The notes beneath the pieces are model-generated. The model made no database searches. It was not told the DNA's origin and saw only the letters and a list, made by a program, of their open reading frames with translations. From Clostridia bacterium (GTDB taxonomy: Bacteria > Bacillota > Clostridia > UBA1381), in assembly GCA_900756545.1 (NCBI GenBank), contig CAAEKO010000057.1, positions 1 through 35,022 on the forward strand: 35,022 nucleotides of DNA, in the 5' to 3' direction. Numbering within the stretch: position 1 is the stretch's first letter; each line of letters opens with the position of its first letter. Shown here piece after piece: positions 24,501 through 31,313 of the stretch. A program made the translations under genes and the position numbers.

Positions 24501-25105
24501 TCGGCTTCGGCGGCGTTGACCATGTGTTGGCCTCCGGTGAGGATGTTAACGTAATGGTATTTGATACCGAGGTTTACTCCAATACGGGCGGCCAGTCCTC
24601 AAAGGCTACCCCGACCGGCGCTATCGCGCAGTTTGCCGCTGCCGGTAAGGTCGTTAAGAAGAAAGACCTGGCGGCGATTGCAATGAGCTACGGCTATGTA
24701 TATGTAGCGCAGATTGCACAGGGCGCAGACTACAATCAGTGCCTGAAAGCAATCAACGAGGCTGAAAGCTACAACGGTCCGTCTTTGATCATCGCTTACG
24801 CTCCCTGTATTAACCATGGTATCAAGGGCGGTATGAGCAATGCGCAGATGGAAGAAAAGAAGGCTGTACAGTCTGGTTACTGGCATCTGTTCCGGTATGA
24901 TCCCAGACTGGCGCTGGAGGGCAAGAATCCGTTCCATCTGGATTCCAAGGCTCCTACGATGAGTTATGAGGAATTCATTATGAACGAAGTTCGTTACAAC
25001 TCTTTGGCACGCTCCAATCCGGAGCGCGCAAAGGAACTGTTCGCAAAGGCTTCTGCAGACGCACAGGCTAAGTACGAGCATCTCGTAAAATTGTCGCAAG
25101 ATTAA
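21590..25105 (+). CDS. nifJ: Pyruvate:ferredoxin (flavodoxin) oxidoreductase, single-chain
   Basis: An 1171-residue homodimeric enzyme that oxidises pyruvate to acetyl-CoA and CO2 and passes electrons to ferredoxin, the central step of clostridial fermentation. Domain order is complete: N-terminal pyrimidine-binding domain with YPITPSSTMAE, a transketolase-C-like domain, a ferredoxin domain with two 4Fe-4S motifs (C691, C694, C697, C701 and C745, C748, C751, C755), and the TPP domain (SNTGGQSSKATP). The proximal cluster ligands are C816, C819, C844 and C1073. The start is TTG at 21590, with GGAGG eight bases upstream; it gives the family N-terminus MARKMKTMDGN. Single gene with its own promoter and terminator, and likely highly expressed. 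Confidence 0.97.
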   Translation: MARKMKTMDGNNAAAFASYAFTDVAAIYPITPSSTMAEVTDKWAAAGQKNIFGQTVKVVEMQSEAGAAGAVHGSLTAGALTTTYTASQGLLLMIPNMYKIAGELLPCVFNVSARALASHALSIFGDHQDVMACRQTGFAMLASSNPQEAMDLGAVAHLTTIKGRIPFLHFFDGFRTSHEYQKVACWDYETLAKMVDWDALNAFRRGALNPEHPAQRGTAQNPDVFFQAKEAANKYYDAIPELTQSYMDKVNAEIGSDYKLFNYYGAPDAEHVIIAMGSVCDTISETVDYLNANGQKVGLIKVRLYRPFSAKHLIDAIPSTVKKISVLDRTKESGSVGEPLYLDVVAALQGSQFENVPVYTGRYGLGSKDTTPAQIIAVYKNEAKKRFTIGIEDDVTHLSLSIDENPDTTPKGITSCKFWGLGADGTVGANKNSVKIIGDHTDMNVQAYFDYDSKKSGGLTVSHLRFGDAKITSTYLINKADFVACHKASYIRQYDMVSDVKPGGVFLLNCSWNAEELEHHIPGQVKKYIADNNIQFYTIDGVAIGKEIGLGNRINTVLQSAFFKLANIIPAEDAIQYMKDAATASYSKKGEAIVKMNHDAIDMGAQKVVKVDVPASWKDAEPEDLSVRHDGSGRLHDYVNNVLVPVNQFRGMKLPVSAFEPYVNGEVPLGSSAFEKRGIAIDVPVWNPDNCIQCGLCSYVCPHGCIRPVVLTEEEMKNAPEGTVYTKMRQVDDLYFGIAVSVLDCTGCGSCANVCPGMKGAKALTMSSLDSQLDKQAGFDYGIDLKTKPSVLEKFAVTTIKGSQFRKPYLEFSGACAGCGETPYAKLITQLFGDRMYIANATGCSSIWGGSSPSTPYCADENGRGPAWANSLFEDNAEFGYGMYLGQKALRAANIEKLEKIAKDEPSVKPAVDKFLETMEQGAENKVATDELLKAIANLNSQEAKDVLADKEYLAKKSVWVFGGDGWAYDIGFGGVDHVLASGEDVNVMVFDTEVYSNTGGQSSKATPTGAIAQFAAAGKVVKKKDLAAIAMSYGYVYVAQIAQGADYNQCLKAINEAESYNGPSLIIAYAPCINHGIKGGMSNAQMEEKKAVQSGYWHLFRYDPRLALEGKNPFHLDSKAPTMSYEEFIMNEVRYNSLARSNPERAKELFAKASADAQAKYEHLVKLSQD

Positions 25106-25111
25106 TCATAC

Positions 25112-25146
25112 AAAAAACAGCACGGATTTCCGTGCTGTTTTTTATT
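25112..25146 (+). terminator. Terminator of the oxidoreductase gene
   Basis: ACAGCACGGA / TCCGTGCTGT (25117-25126 with 25129-25138) is followed by a run of T at 25138-25144. Confidence 0.93.
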
Positions 25147-25229
25147 TATTAGCTTAATAAGCCCCATCAGGTCTTGAATAATCTGATCCTTTGCGTACCT
25201 TCGGCCCTTTCATCCTGCTGCGAAATCTT

Positions 25230-25328
25230 TTAGTTCTTACTCCCCTGGTCCAGGCTGTCCCATAGCAGCTCAAGCATAAGAACTGCTCCGGCTTTTATTC
25301 CAATTTCCAGAAGATGAATTAAAAGCAC
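25230..25328 (-). pseudogene. Relic of a small helical protein, similar to the C-terminus of the gene at 220-528
   Basis: Within the 310-base stretch between two terminators, one minus-strand frame reads LLEIGIKAGAVLMLELLW and ends at a stop (25230-25232). Over 15 positions (EIGIKAGAVLMLELL against ETGLKCGAALTLELL) it shares ten residues with the small protein at 220-528, at the same distance from the C-terminus. Upstream the frame is closed by a stop at once, and there is no start or ribosome binding site, so only the 3' end of a decayed gene remains. I see nothing else in 25147-25456. Confidence 0.5.
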
Positions 25329-25454
25329 TCAACTGTGGTTACGATGGAGTTTTTTACCTTTCGGGATACAGGGAAAACGATATAATCACAAGCCATTGCA
25401 AAAGTATGCGATATTACTTTTGGGGGCGGCTTTATTTTTAAACCGGTAGAAAAA

Positions 25455-25494
25455 TATAAAAAATCAGCAGATAGGCTATCTGCTGATTTTTTTT
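25455..25494 (-). terminator. Terminator of glyA
   Basis: AATCAGCAGATAG and its complement lie almost back to back (25462-25488) with A-rich and T-rich flanks on both sides, so the hairpin can work on either strand. It lies about 20 bases after the glyA stop. Confidence 0.9.
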
Positions 25495-25514
25495 ATAAAC
25501 TATACTACATTTTT

Positions 25515-26756
25515 TTATTCATATAAAGGATGTTTGTCGCAAAGCGTCTTCACCCGGGCACGGATCTCATCTTGCGCATTGTCAAAATCGGTAATGGTCA
25601 GCTTGATCAGCTTAGCAACCTCCTGCATATCCTCCTCCTTGAAACCTCTGGAGGTTGTAGCCGGTGTGCCGATTCGGATTCCGCTGGTAATGAAGGGGCT
25701 TTTCGTGTCAAAGGGGATGGCGTTCTTATTGACAGTGATCCCTACCTCATCCAGCATATGTTCTGCTTCTTTTCCAGTCACGTTCATATCTGTTAAGTCA
25801 ATGAGCATCAAGTGGTTGTCCGTACCGCCGGAAACTAGCTTGAAGCCCTCTGCAGTCAACCCCTCTGCCAGCGCTTTGGCGTTTTTCACAACCTGCGTCT
25901 GGTACGCCTTGAAATCATCCGTAAGCGCCTCCTGGAAGCATACCGCCTTTGCCGCGATTACATGCATCAGCGGGCCGCCCTGAATTCCAGGGAAAATCGC
26001 CTTGTTAATTTTCTTTGCCAGCTCTTCGTCTCTGGTCAGAATCAAGCCGCCGCGGGGCCCCCGCAGGGTTTTGTGCGTAGTTGTGGTCACAACGTCCGCA
26101 TAGGGGACCGGATTCTGATGCAAACCTGCCGCCACCAGACCCGCAATATGTGCCATGTCGACCATAAAGTAAGCGCCCGCTTCCTTGGCAATTTCCGCAA
26201 ATTTTTCAAAGTCAATTTTCCGCGGATATGCGGAAGCGCCCGCCAAAATCAGCTTCGGCTTGTTTTCCAGCGCCAGACGGCGGACTTCCTCGTAATCAAT
26301 AGTATTGTCTCCCTCAGAAACGCCGTAAGGCACAATATTGAAATATTTACCAGACATGTTCACCGGGCTGCCATGGCTTAGATGACCGCCATGGGCAAGA
26401 CTCATAGACAATACTGTGTCACCCGGCGTCAGCAGTGCAAAAAATACCGCCATATTTGCCTGTGCGCCGGAGTGGGGCTGTACATTGGCATAGTTTGCCC
26501 CAAATATTTTACAAGCCCGCTCAATCGCCAGATTCTCCGCCACATCTACCCACTCACAGCCGCCGTAATAGCGTTTACCTGGATAGCCCTCGGCATATTT
26601 ATTGGTCAGCGGCGTACCCATAGCCGCCATGACCCGGGGGGAAACAAAATTCTCAGACGCGATCAGCTCAATTTTATTTTTCTGCCGGGTAATTTCGCCC
26701 TGGATCGCCGCGTGCAGCTCCGGGTCAAACCCTTTTAACTCTTCCAATTCAAACAT
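25515..26756 (-). CDS. glyA: Serine hydroxymethyltransferase
   Basis: A 413-residue PLP enzyme that interconverts serine and glycine with tetrahydrofolate, the main source of one-carbon units. The PLP lysine is Lys229 in TTTHKTLRGPRGG; the N-terminal SENFVSPRVMAAMGTPLTNKYAEGYPGKRYYGG and HSGAQANMAVF are classic GlyA motifs. Length and start match bacterial GlyA, and AGGAGG lies nine bases before the ATG. It is transcribed alone, divergently from nth. Confidence 0.97.
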   Translation of the reverse strand: MFELEELKGFDPELHAAIQGEITRQKNKIELIASENFVSPRVMAAMGTPLTNKYAEGYPGKRYYGGCEWVDVAENLAIERACKIFGANYANVQPHSGAQANMAVFFALLTPGDTVLSMSLAHGGHLSHGSPVNMSGKYFNIVPYGVSEGDNTIDYEEVRRLALENKPKLILAGASAYPRKIDFEKFAEIAKEAGAYFMVDMAHIAGLVAAGLHQNPVPYADVVTTTTHKTLRGPRGGLILTRDEELAKKINKAIFPGIQGGPLMHVIAAKAVCFQEALTDDFKAYQTQVVKNAKALAEGLTAEGFKLVSGGTDNHLMLIDLTDMNVTGKEAEHMLDEVGITVNKNAIPFDTKSPFITSGIRIGTPATTSRGFKEEDMQEVAKLIKLTITDFDNAQDEIRARVKTLCDKHPLYE

Positions 26757-26788
26757 TCCCTTTTCCTCCTGTAAAACTTAATACTTCC

Positions 26789-26817
26789 ATTATATATGGA
26801 AAACTAAAAAATCGCAA
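26789..26817 (-). promoter_or_regulatory. Promoter of glyA
   Basis: On the minus strand: -35 TTGCGA (26812-26817), 17-base spacer, -10 TATAAT (26789-26794). No purine or glycine riboswitch is visible; the leader is only about 25 bases. Confidence 0.75.
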
Positions 26818-26825
26818 GGGGAAAC

Positions 26826-26854
26826 TTGCTTTTTTTCACAAAAAATTGTATAAT
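26826..26854 (+). promoter_or_regulatory. Promoter of the nth-HIT pair
   Basis: -35 TTGCTT (26826-26831), 17-base spacer, perfect -10 TATAAT (26849-26854). It lies back to back with the glyA promoter, with 8 bases between the two -35 boxes. Confidence 0.8.
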
Positions 26855-26886
26855 AAGGACATACTTTGCGTAAAGGAGGCGACATG

Positions 26887-27528
26887 ATGCGAAAAACTGA
26901 GAGAGTCCAGCATATCCGGGAGATATTTGACCACGTTTATCCTGACGTACAATGCAGCCTGAACTATGAAAATCCTGTGCAAATGCTGATTGCTACCCAA
27001 TTGTCGGCCCAGTGTACCGACGCCCGGGTGAATATCGTGACAAAGGAGCTTTTTAAGCGTTACCGCACTGCGGAGGATTTTGCCAATGCAGATATTTTGG
27101 AGCTGCAGGATTACATCCGCTCTGCTGGATTTTATAAGAATAAATCCAAGAATATTATCGCTTGCTGCCAAAGGCTGGTGGAGGTGTATGAAGGCGAAGT
27201 GCCCGATAACATGGATGCGTTGCTGACTTTAGCCGGCACCGGCCGAAAAACAGCAAACCTGATTTTAGGCGATATTTTTCACCAGCCGGCAGTGGTGGTC
27301 GACACCCACTGCATCCGTCTTTCTAATCGTATCGGCCTGGTGAAGGACAAAGACCCGGTGAAAATTGAATTCGCGTTGAAAAAAATCATTCCGGAGGACT
27401 ACCAGTCCCGATTTTGCCACCAGCTGGTTTATCACGGCCGGCGGATATGCAATGCCCGCAGTCCCAAATGCGAAATATGCGAAATTCAGGAATATTGTCA
27501 TAAAATAGGTGTAAAAGGAGGAAAATAA
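26887..27528 (+). CDS. nth: Endonuclease III (DNA glycosylase/AP lyase)
   Basis: A 213-residue base-excision-repair enzyme that removes oxidised pyrimidines and cuts the abasic strand. The helix-hairpin-helix has LAGTGRKTAN with catalytic Lys121, and Asp139 lies in VVVDTHC; the C-terminal iron-sulfur loop is C188-x6-C195-x2-C198-x5-C204. The frame opens at a TTG (26866) inside the ribosome binding region. The ATG at 26887 is seven bases from GGAGG (26875-26879), so it is preferred over the ATG just before it (26884). Followed after 2 bases by the HIT gene. Confidence 0.95.
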   Translation: MRKTERVQHIREIFDHVYPDVQCSLNYENPVQMLIATQLSAQCTDARVNIVTKELFKRYRTAEDFANADILELQDYIRSAGFYKNKSKNIIACCQRLVEVYEGEVPDNMDALLTLAGTGRKTANLILGDIFHQPAVVVDTHCIRLSNRIGLVKDKDPVKIEFALKKIIPEDYQSRFCHQLVYHGRRICNARSPKCEICEIQEYCHKIGVKGGK

Positions 27529-27530
27529 GA

Positions 27531-27872
27531 ATGGATTGTCTGTTTTGTAAAATCATTGCCGGCGAAATTCCTTCAAAAAAGGTGTATGAGGATGCGCTGG
27601 TGTACGCGTTTTATGATATTGAGCCGCAGGCTCCGTTTCATGTTGTAATCGTGCCTAAGGCACATATCGCTTCAGCAAATGAGATTAATGACGATAACAG
27701 CAAATATGTGGCGCATATTTTTGAAGTGATTCCGCAAATCGCCAAATCTCTTGGATTTGCGGAAAACGGTTATCGGGTCATAAATAACTGCGGGAAGGAT
27801 GGGGGCCAGACTGTAGGCCATCTGCATTTCCATCTCACCGGCGGACGGACCTTTGGCTGGCCAGCAGGCTGA
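27531..27872 (+). CDS. HIT (histidine triad) family nucleotide-binding protein, HINT-like
   Basis: A 113-residue small hydrolase or transferase acting on nucleoside phosphoramidates or similar. The histidine triad is H97-x-H99-x-H101 (HLHFHLTGG), and the N-terminus MDCLFCKIIAGEIPS carries the Cys pair that in many HINT proteins binds zinc. Length is typical for HINT. Its GGAGG (27517-27521) lies in the last codons of nth, so the two are translated from one mRNA. Confidence 0.94.
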   Translation: MDCLFCKIIAGEIPSKKVYEDALVYAFYDIEPQAPFHVVIVPKAHIASANEINDDNSKYVAHIFEVIPQIAKSLGFAENGYRVINNCGKDGGQTVGHLHFHLTGGRTFGWPAG

Positions 27873-27906
27873 GTTGTGAATAATTTCAATTTTTTTTCTG
27901 AAACTA

Positions 27907-27936
27907 TTGACATTTATATGCAAAATGAGGTATAAT
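27907..27936 (+). promoter_or_regulatory. Promoter of the rpsU-yqeY operon
   Basis: -35 TTGACA (27907-27912), 18-base spacer, -10 TATAAT (27931-27936). The leader of about 75 bases has two small inverted repeats, AGCTA/TAGCT and CTCCG/CGGAG, before a G-rich ribosome binding site (28001-28009). Confidence 0.85.
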
Positions 27937-28016
27937 AGTGATTGTGGCAGCTATAGCTTGTCTGTAGCTCCGTCAAACATCCGGAGAACTGACCAGCCGG
28001 AGGGAGGGGAAATACA

Positions 28017-28193
28017 GTGTCTGAAATTCGAGTAAAAGATAATGAGTCGTTAGACAGCGCACTCCGCAGATTTAAACGGCAATGCGCGAAATCGGGTGTA
28101 ATGTCCGAAATCAGAAAACGTGAGCATTATGAAAAGCCAAGCGTAAAACGGAAAAAGAAATCCGAAGCAGCGCGGAAAAGAAAGTTTAAATAA
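28017..28193 (+). CDS. rpsU: Ribosomal protein S21
   Basis: A 58-residue basic protein of the small ribosomal subunit, located near the mRNA exit site. It reads SEIRVKDNESLDSALRRFKR, then CAKSGVMSEIRKREHYEKPS and a Lys/Arg-rich tail ending KRKFK, the standard bacterial S21 pattern and length. The start is GTG (28017-28019), with AGGGAGGGG about eight bases upstream. It is the first gene of the rpsU-yqeY operon known from other Firmicutes. Confidence 0.96.
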   Translation: MSEIRVKDNESLDSALRRFKRQCAKSGVMSEIRKREHYEKPSVKRKKKSEAARKRKFK

Positions 28194-28227
28194 TTGTATT
28201 TAAACCAAAATTAAGGAGTTAACAGAT

Positions 28228-28671
28228 ATGTCGCTAAAGGAAAAATTAGCTGACGATTTGAAATCAGCAATGAAAAACAAGGACACTGTGCGTAAAAATA
28301 CTGTACAGATGATTCGAGCCGGTATTTTACAAATTGAAAAGGATAAGAAGATTACCCTGGACGATGAAGGTGTTTTAGATGTCATTGCCAAGCAGTTGAA
28401 ACAAAGAAGAGATTCCCTGCCCGACTATGAAAAAAGCGGCCGCGATGATTTAATTGCGGAATTAAAGGCAGAAATGGATGTTTTGATGGAATATCTGCCC
28501 CAGCAGTTAACCCGTGAGGAGTTAGAGGCAATTGTCAGTGAGGCTGTCCGGGATACCGGCGCTTCCACAATGAAGGATATGGGGAAGATTATGGCCGCTG
28601 TTATGCCGAAAACAAAAGGCAGAGCGGACGGTAAAATAATTAATGAAATTGCCAAACAGATGTTGTCTTAA
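28228..28671 (+). CDS. yqeY: GatB/YqeY domain protein
   Basis: A 147-residue helical protein, normal length for YqeY, related to the tail domain of GatB that contacts tRNA. It shows the conserved LKEKLADDLKSAMKNKDTVR start, KQRRDSLPDYEKSGRDDL, and the C-terminal GKIMAAVMPKTKGRADGKIIN. The cellular role is not settled; a part in amidotransferase or tRNA handling has been suggested. AAGGAG lies nine bases before the ATG; 34 bases separate it from rpsU. Confidence 0.92.
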   Translation: MSLKEKLADDLKSAMKNKDTVRKNTVQMIRAGILQIEKDKKITLDDEGVLDVIAKQLKQRRDSLPDYEKSGRDDLIAELKAEMDVLMEYLPQQLTREELEAIVSEAVRDTGASTMKDMGKIMAAVMPKTKGRADGKIINEIAKQMLS

Positions 28672-28683
28672 ATGCAGTTTGAA

Positions 28684-28717
28684 AAAGAGGGTGGATACCT
28701 TCACCCTCTTTCTATTT
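28684..28717 (+). terminator. Terminator of the rpsU-yqeY operon
   Basis: AAAGAGGGTG / CACCCTCTTT (28684-28693 with 28702-28711), then CTATTTG. The stem is perfect but the T-run is poor, so some read-through into the tRNA gene, which starts at the next base, is possible. Confidence 0.7.
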
Positions 28718-28793
28718 GCTGGTATAGCTCAGTTGGTAGAGCAGCGCATTCGTAATGCGCAGGCCGCGGGTTCGAGTCCCATTACCAGCTCCA
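28718..28793 (+). tRNA. tRNA-Thr (anticodon CGT)
   Basis: A 76-base cloverleaf with encoded CCA. The acceptor GCTGGTA pairs with TACCAGC (28783-28789); the D-stem is GCTC/GAGC; the anticodon stem GCGCA/TGCGC holds the loop TTCGTAA with anticodon CGT, reading ACG. The T-loop is TTCGAGT. The T-stem is GCGGG/CCCAT, with a C-A mismatch at its second pair (28767 with 28781), which is unusual for a chromosomal tRNA. An integrase gene follows pointing toward it, so its 3' end is probably an attachment site. Confidence 0.95.
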
Positions 28794-28796
28794 ACG

Positions 28797-28838
28797 AAAA
28801 CCGCTTGACAAAGCCATTTGTTGAGCGGTTTTATTATT
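28797..28838. terminator. Bidirectional terminator after the tRNA
   Basis: AAAACCGCT (28797-28805) pairs with AGCGGTTTT (28824-28832), with an inner ACAAA/TTTGT stem and a TG/TG bulge between. T-rich sequence follows on the plus side, and the A-run serves the integrase transcript on the minus side. Confidence 0.8.
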
Positions 28839-28860
28839 TCTGTATTTTCGAAAATCCTGT

Positions 28861-28882
28861 TTTGTCCTTTATTTGTCCTTTA
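28861..28882 (+). repeat. 11-bp tandem repeat near the attachment site
   Basis: TTTGTCCTTTA occurs twice in direct succession (28861-28871 and 28872-28882), about 70 bases inside the element end, with a partial third TTG. Tyrosine integrases often bind such direct repeats with their arm-binding domain; that role is inferred. A 13-base palindrome, CGGAAA-A-TTTCCG (28910-28922), lies between it and the integrase stop. Confidence 0.55.
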
Positions 28883-28957
28883 TTGTGTACTTTATCAAGC
28901 AAAACGAAGCGGAAAATTTCCGTTCCAGTTAGATTCTTTTTTGGGTGGGAAAGTATT

Positions 28958-30328
28958 CTATTTAGCCGGTCTCTTTACCGGATTCAAAATATCTGCCAAA
29001 GTTTCAGCGGCCAACTCATCTGCTGTTTTAATCGCATGGGCATAAATATTCCCTGTAGTCGTTGGCGAAGCATGCCCCAGACGATTGGCCACTGTTCGGA
29101 TGTTTGTACCACCAGCAATCAGCAATGTGGCATTCGTATGGCGTAAAGAATGCAGATGCACATCTGGAAGATTATTCTTTATTACAAATTTTTTAAATTG
29201 CTTCGTTATACTGTCTGGATGAAGTTGCCTTCCGTTTCTTGATGTAAATATTTTTTTGCTGCCCTTCCATTGATCACCCAGCTTTAGCCGCTCCGCTGCT
29301 TGTTTCTTTTGATGTTCTTTTAATAGTGTTATCATATCAGGCGGTATTCGAATCACCCGTTCCGAAGTCTTGTTTTTCGTTGTGTCATCAAATATACCCT
29401 CACCTGGCAAGTATAGACTTTCTTTTGTAATACTGATTAGGCCGCGCTTAAAATCCACGTCAGCCCATTCCAGGCCGCACAATTCACCACGCCGCATACC
29501 GGAATAGAGAAACAGCATAATCATTGTTTTATATTGAAGTGGTTCGCTATCTAAGCACTCTATTAGCTGGGCCGCCTGTATTTCATCCAAATATTGTGCC
29601 TCTTTTTTCTTAATTTTAGGGGCTTTTACACGATCACATGGATTCGCAGGGATTATTTGCCATTCTACGGCTGTAGAAAGCATAGAGGATAACATCATAT
29701 GATAATAGCGTATTGTTTGAGCTGACAGCGCTTTATCCGCTCCAACCGGTGCGACTGTATCTGGTAAAATTGCCATAATCTTATCTGCACTGGAAACGGA
29801 TATGTTTCTCCCTTCTATACAAGATTTCACTACCTGGACAGATACGCCGGCTTTTTTTGATAATGCTGCTTGCGTTAAATTTTTACTCTGCATAATATCT
29901 TTAAAATTATCAACAGCTTTGTATTTTATATCTTCTCGAATCCCTGCCAAAGACAAGTTCCCATAAAATTCAATTAGATGATGCGGCTGCAATCTGTCTA
30001 AACGTATGTGCCCTATAGCTGGAAGAATGCGTTTTGTCAATCCCTTATACCGGTGAACTGTTTTCGCCTTTAGTTGTTTTTCTGCATATTCCGAGAACCA
30101 TTTTTCCATAAAATCAGCCAGTTTGATATTTCCATCCAAATAAACGCCGTTTCTACACTTTTCCTCGAACAATACCGCCTGCCGCTCCAGCTCCTTTTGG
30201 ATCTGTTTTGGGGTCATGCCCGGAGCGGGTTTATATGTTATAGTTTTTGTTAACTGTTCCCCGTTTGTTTTGTACCCACAGGATACCCGGATTTGATAGC
30301 TGTTACCCCTCTTTCGGATTGTTGCCAT
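28958..30328 (-). CDS. Tyrosine-type site-specific integrase with an embedded helix-turn-helix domain
   Basis: A 456-residue recombinase that should join and release the element at tRNA-Thr. The N-terminal arm-binding region (1-60) begins MATIRKRGNSYQIRVS; a core-binding helical domain follows (about 68-135). The catalytic domain has R279, K320, H393, R396, H419 and nucleophile Y429. Residues about 140-190, in the middle of the core-binding domain, read as a Cro/C1-like helix-turn-helix (MQSKNLTQAALSKKAGVSVQ, then CIEGRNISVSSADKIMAIL), making the protein 60-70 residues longer than the Tn916/lambda type. GAGAGGG lies eight bases before the ATG at 30328; a GTG three codons earlier (30337) overlaps the repressor stop and is the alternative start. 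Confidence 0.93.
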   Translation of the reverse strand: MATIRKRGNSYQIRVSCGYKTNGEQLTKTITYKPAPGMTPKQIQKELERQAVLFEEKCRNGVYLDGNIKLADFMEKWFSEYAEKQLKAKTVHRYKGLTKRILPAIGHIRLDRLQPHHLIEFYGNLSLAGIREDIKYKAVDNFKDIMQSKNLTQAALSKKAGVSVQVVKSCIEGRNISVSSADKIMAILPDTVAPVGADKALSAQTIRYYHMMLSSMLSTAVEWQIIPANPCDRVKAPKIKKKEAQYLDEIQAAQLIECLDSEPLQYKTMIMLFLYSGMRRGELCGLEWADVDFKRGLISITKESLYLPGEGIFDDTTKNKTSERVIRIPPDMITLLKEHQKKQAAERLKLGDQWKGSKKIFTSRNGRQLHPDSITKQFKKFVIKNNLPDVHLHSLRHTNATLLIAGGTNIRTVANRLGHASPTTTGNIYAHAIKTADELAAETLADILNPVKRPAK

Positions 30329-30333
30329 TTTCG

Positions 30334-31059
30334 TCACCCTCTCACCAAACCATCTAAAAAAGCTTTTAATACATCTAAAACATGATCATAAGTTTCACCA
30401 CAACCAATATCAAGCAAGATATCAGATAACACATTGTCAGCGACAATGTCATTGGCAAACAACTTTTGTATTCTGTATAGAGAATAATCTGAATCAAATA
30501 TAATGCCATCCTGAATTCGTCGCTTCTCACAAAACATGTCAAAAGCTATTCGATCGTCAACACCTAAAGCTTTTATCCCGCGTTCTGAAATGTCTTTTTG
30601 TGATACTGTTAATGTATTTTCTTCTACAAAATCCAGTAGATCCATCTTCTCTTGCATATCTTCAGAAACACGCTCAACTAAATAACTGTTTATAGCCATT
30701 AAAAGGGCTGTAAACGGGGGGGATTCTATTATGCTGTTTATGTATTTTATTCCCAATGGACTATTTCGTTTTAGACTTCTCAACCTTTCTATACTGGAAT
30801 CGCTCAGGCCTATTACCTCTCCAATGTCAATATTTTTATTTTTTTTTGCATTTGTATAACCCAGCAGATAGGAAACCGGTACCCCAAAATATTTTGAGAC
30901 TTTCTCTAATGTTTCAATATCCGCCGTCCGGTCTCCATTCTCATAAAAGCTTACGCTTCCGCGCGATATACCAAGTTCCTTGGCAAGTGTGTCTTGGCTT
31001 ATTTTTTTCTCTTCCCGGAGAGCCTTTAGCCGTTTAGCAAAAATAGTTTTTACGTCCAT
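30334..31059 (-). CDS. Cro/C1-type repressor of the element
   Basis: A 241-residue regulator. The N-terminal helix-turn-helix (about 3-65) reads RLKALREEKKISQDTLAKEL, then ISRGSVSFYENGDRTADIET and FGVPVSYLLGYT, a standard XRE domain. The remaining about 170 residues are helical and acidic and lack the Ser-Lys dyad region I would expect of a LexA-like self-cleaving repressor, so induction probably works another way. The frame opens 17 codons earlier, but the ATG at 31059 has AAAGGAG about nine bases upstream. It is followed closely by the integrase and probably co-transcribed with it. The operator-like repeats at 31086-31261 are its likely targets. Confidence 0.85.
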   Translation of the reverse strand: MDVKTIFAKRLKALREEKKISQDTLAKELGISRGSVSFYENGDRTADIETLEKVSKYFGVPVSYLLGYTNAKKNKNIDIGEVIGLSDSSIERLRSLKRNSPLGIKYINSIIESPPFTALLMAINSYLVERVSEDMQEKMDLLDFVEENTLTVSQKDISERGIKALGVDDRIAFDMFCEKRRIQDGIIFDSDYSLYRIQKLFANDIVADNVLSDILLDIGCGETYDHVLDVLKAFLDGLVRG

Positions 31060-31085
31060 TTTTCCGCTCCTTTTTACGTTAATTT

Positions 31086-31291
31086 GCATACGTTTGTTGA
31101 CGTGACACAAAAAATCATGTGATTCATTCTATTTAAAATGTTGTAAATGGTTATGATTGGTTATAGTTGATTGTGATTGGTATTTTTTTCGCTCGTTTAT
31201 TTTCTTTTCGGCACTCGATTTGCACATATTTGTTGAATTTTATGTTTTCGCACATATTTGTATTGACTGCATGTTATTGTTGTGATATAAT
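31086..31291 (+). promoter_or_regulatory. Early promoter and operator-like repeats of the element
   Basis: A plus-strand promoter, TTGACT (31263-31268), 17-base spacer, TATAAT (31286-31291), serves the early genes. GCACATATTTGT occurs at 31222-31233 and again at 31250-31261, 28 bp apart, the second touching the -35; a related copy GCATACGTTTGT (9 of 12) is at 31086-31097, next to the repressor gene. Each contains a near-palindrome ACA-x-AT-x-TGT. The dyad TGTGAT-ATA-ATCACA (31281-31295) covers the -10. These are good candidates for repressor sites. A clear minus-strand promoter for the repressor was not found. Confidence 0.7.
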
Positions 31292-31313
31292 CACATTGTA
31301 ACATAAACGAGCG
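31190..31313. repeat. Perfect 11-bp inverted repeat bracketing the early control region
   Basis: CGCTCGTTTAT (31190-31200) and its exact complement ATAAACGAGCG (31303-31313) lie 102 bp apart, on either side of the operator repeats and early promoter. Just to the left, TGATTGG and similar 7-mers recur (about 31148-31180). The role is unknown; DNA looping or a second regulator is possible. Confidence 0.6.

Noticed and set aside
28684..28717. Possible CRISPR-like or attachment repeat between yqeY and the tRNA
   Set aside because: It is a simple terminator hairpin; no spaced repeats exist anywhere in the window that would make a CRISPR array.
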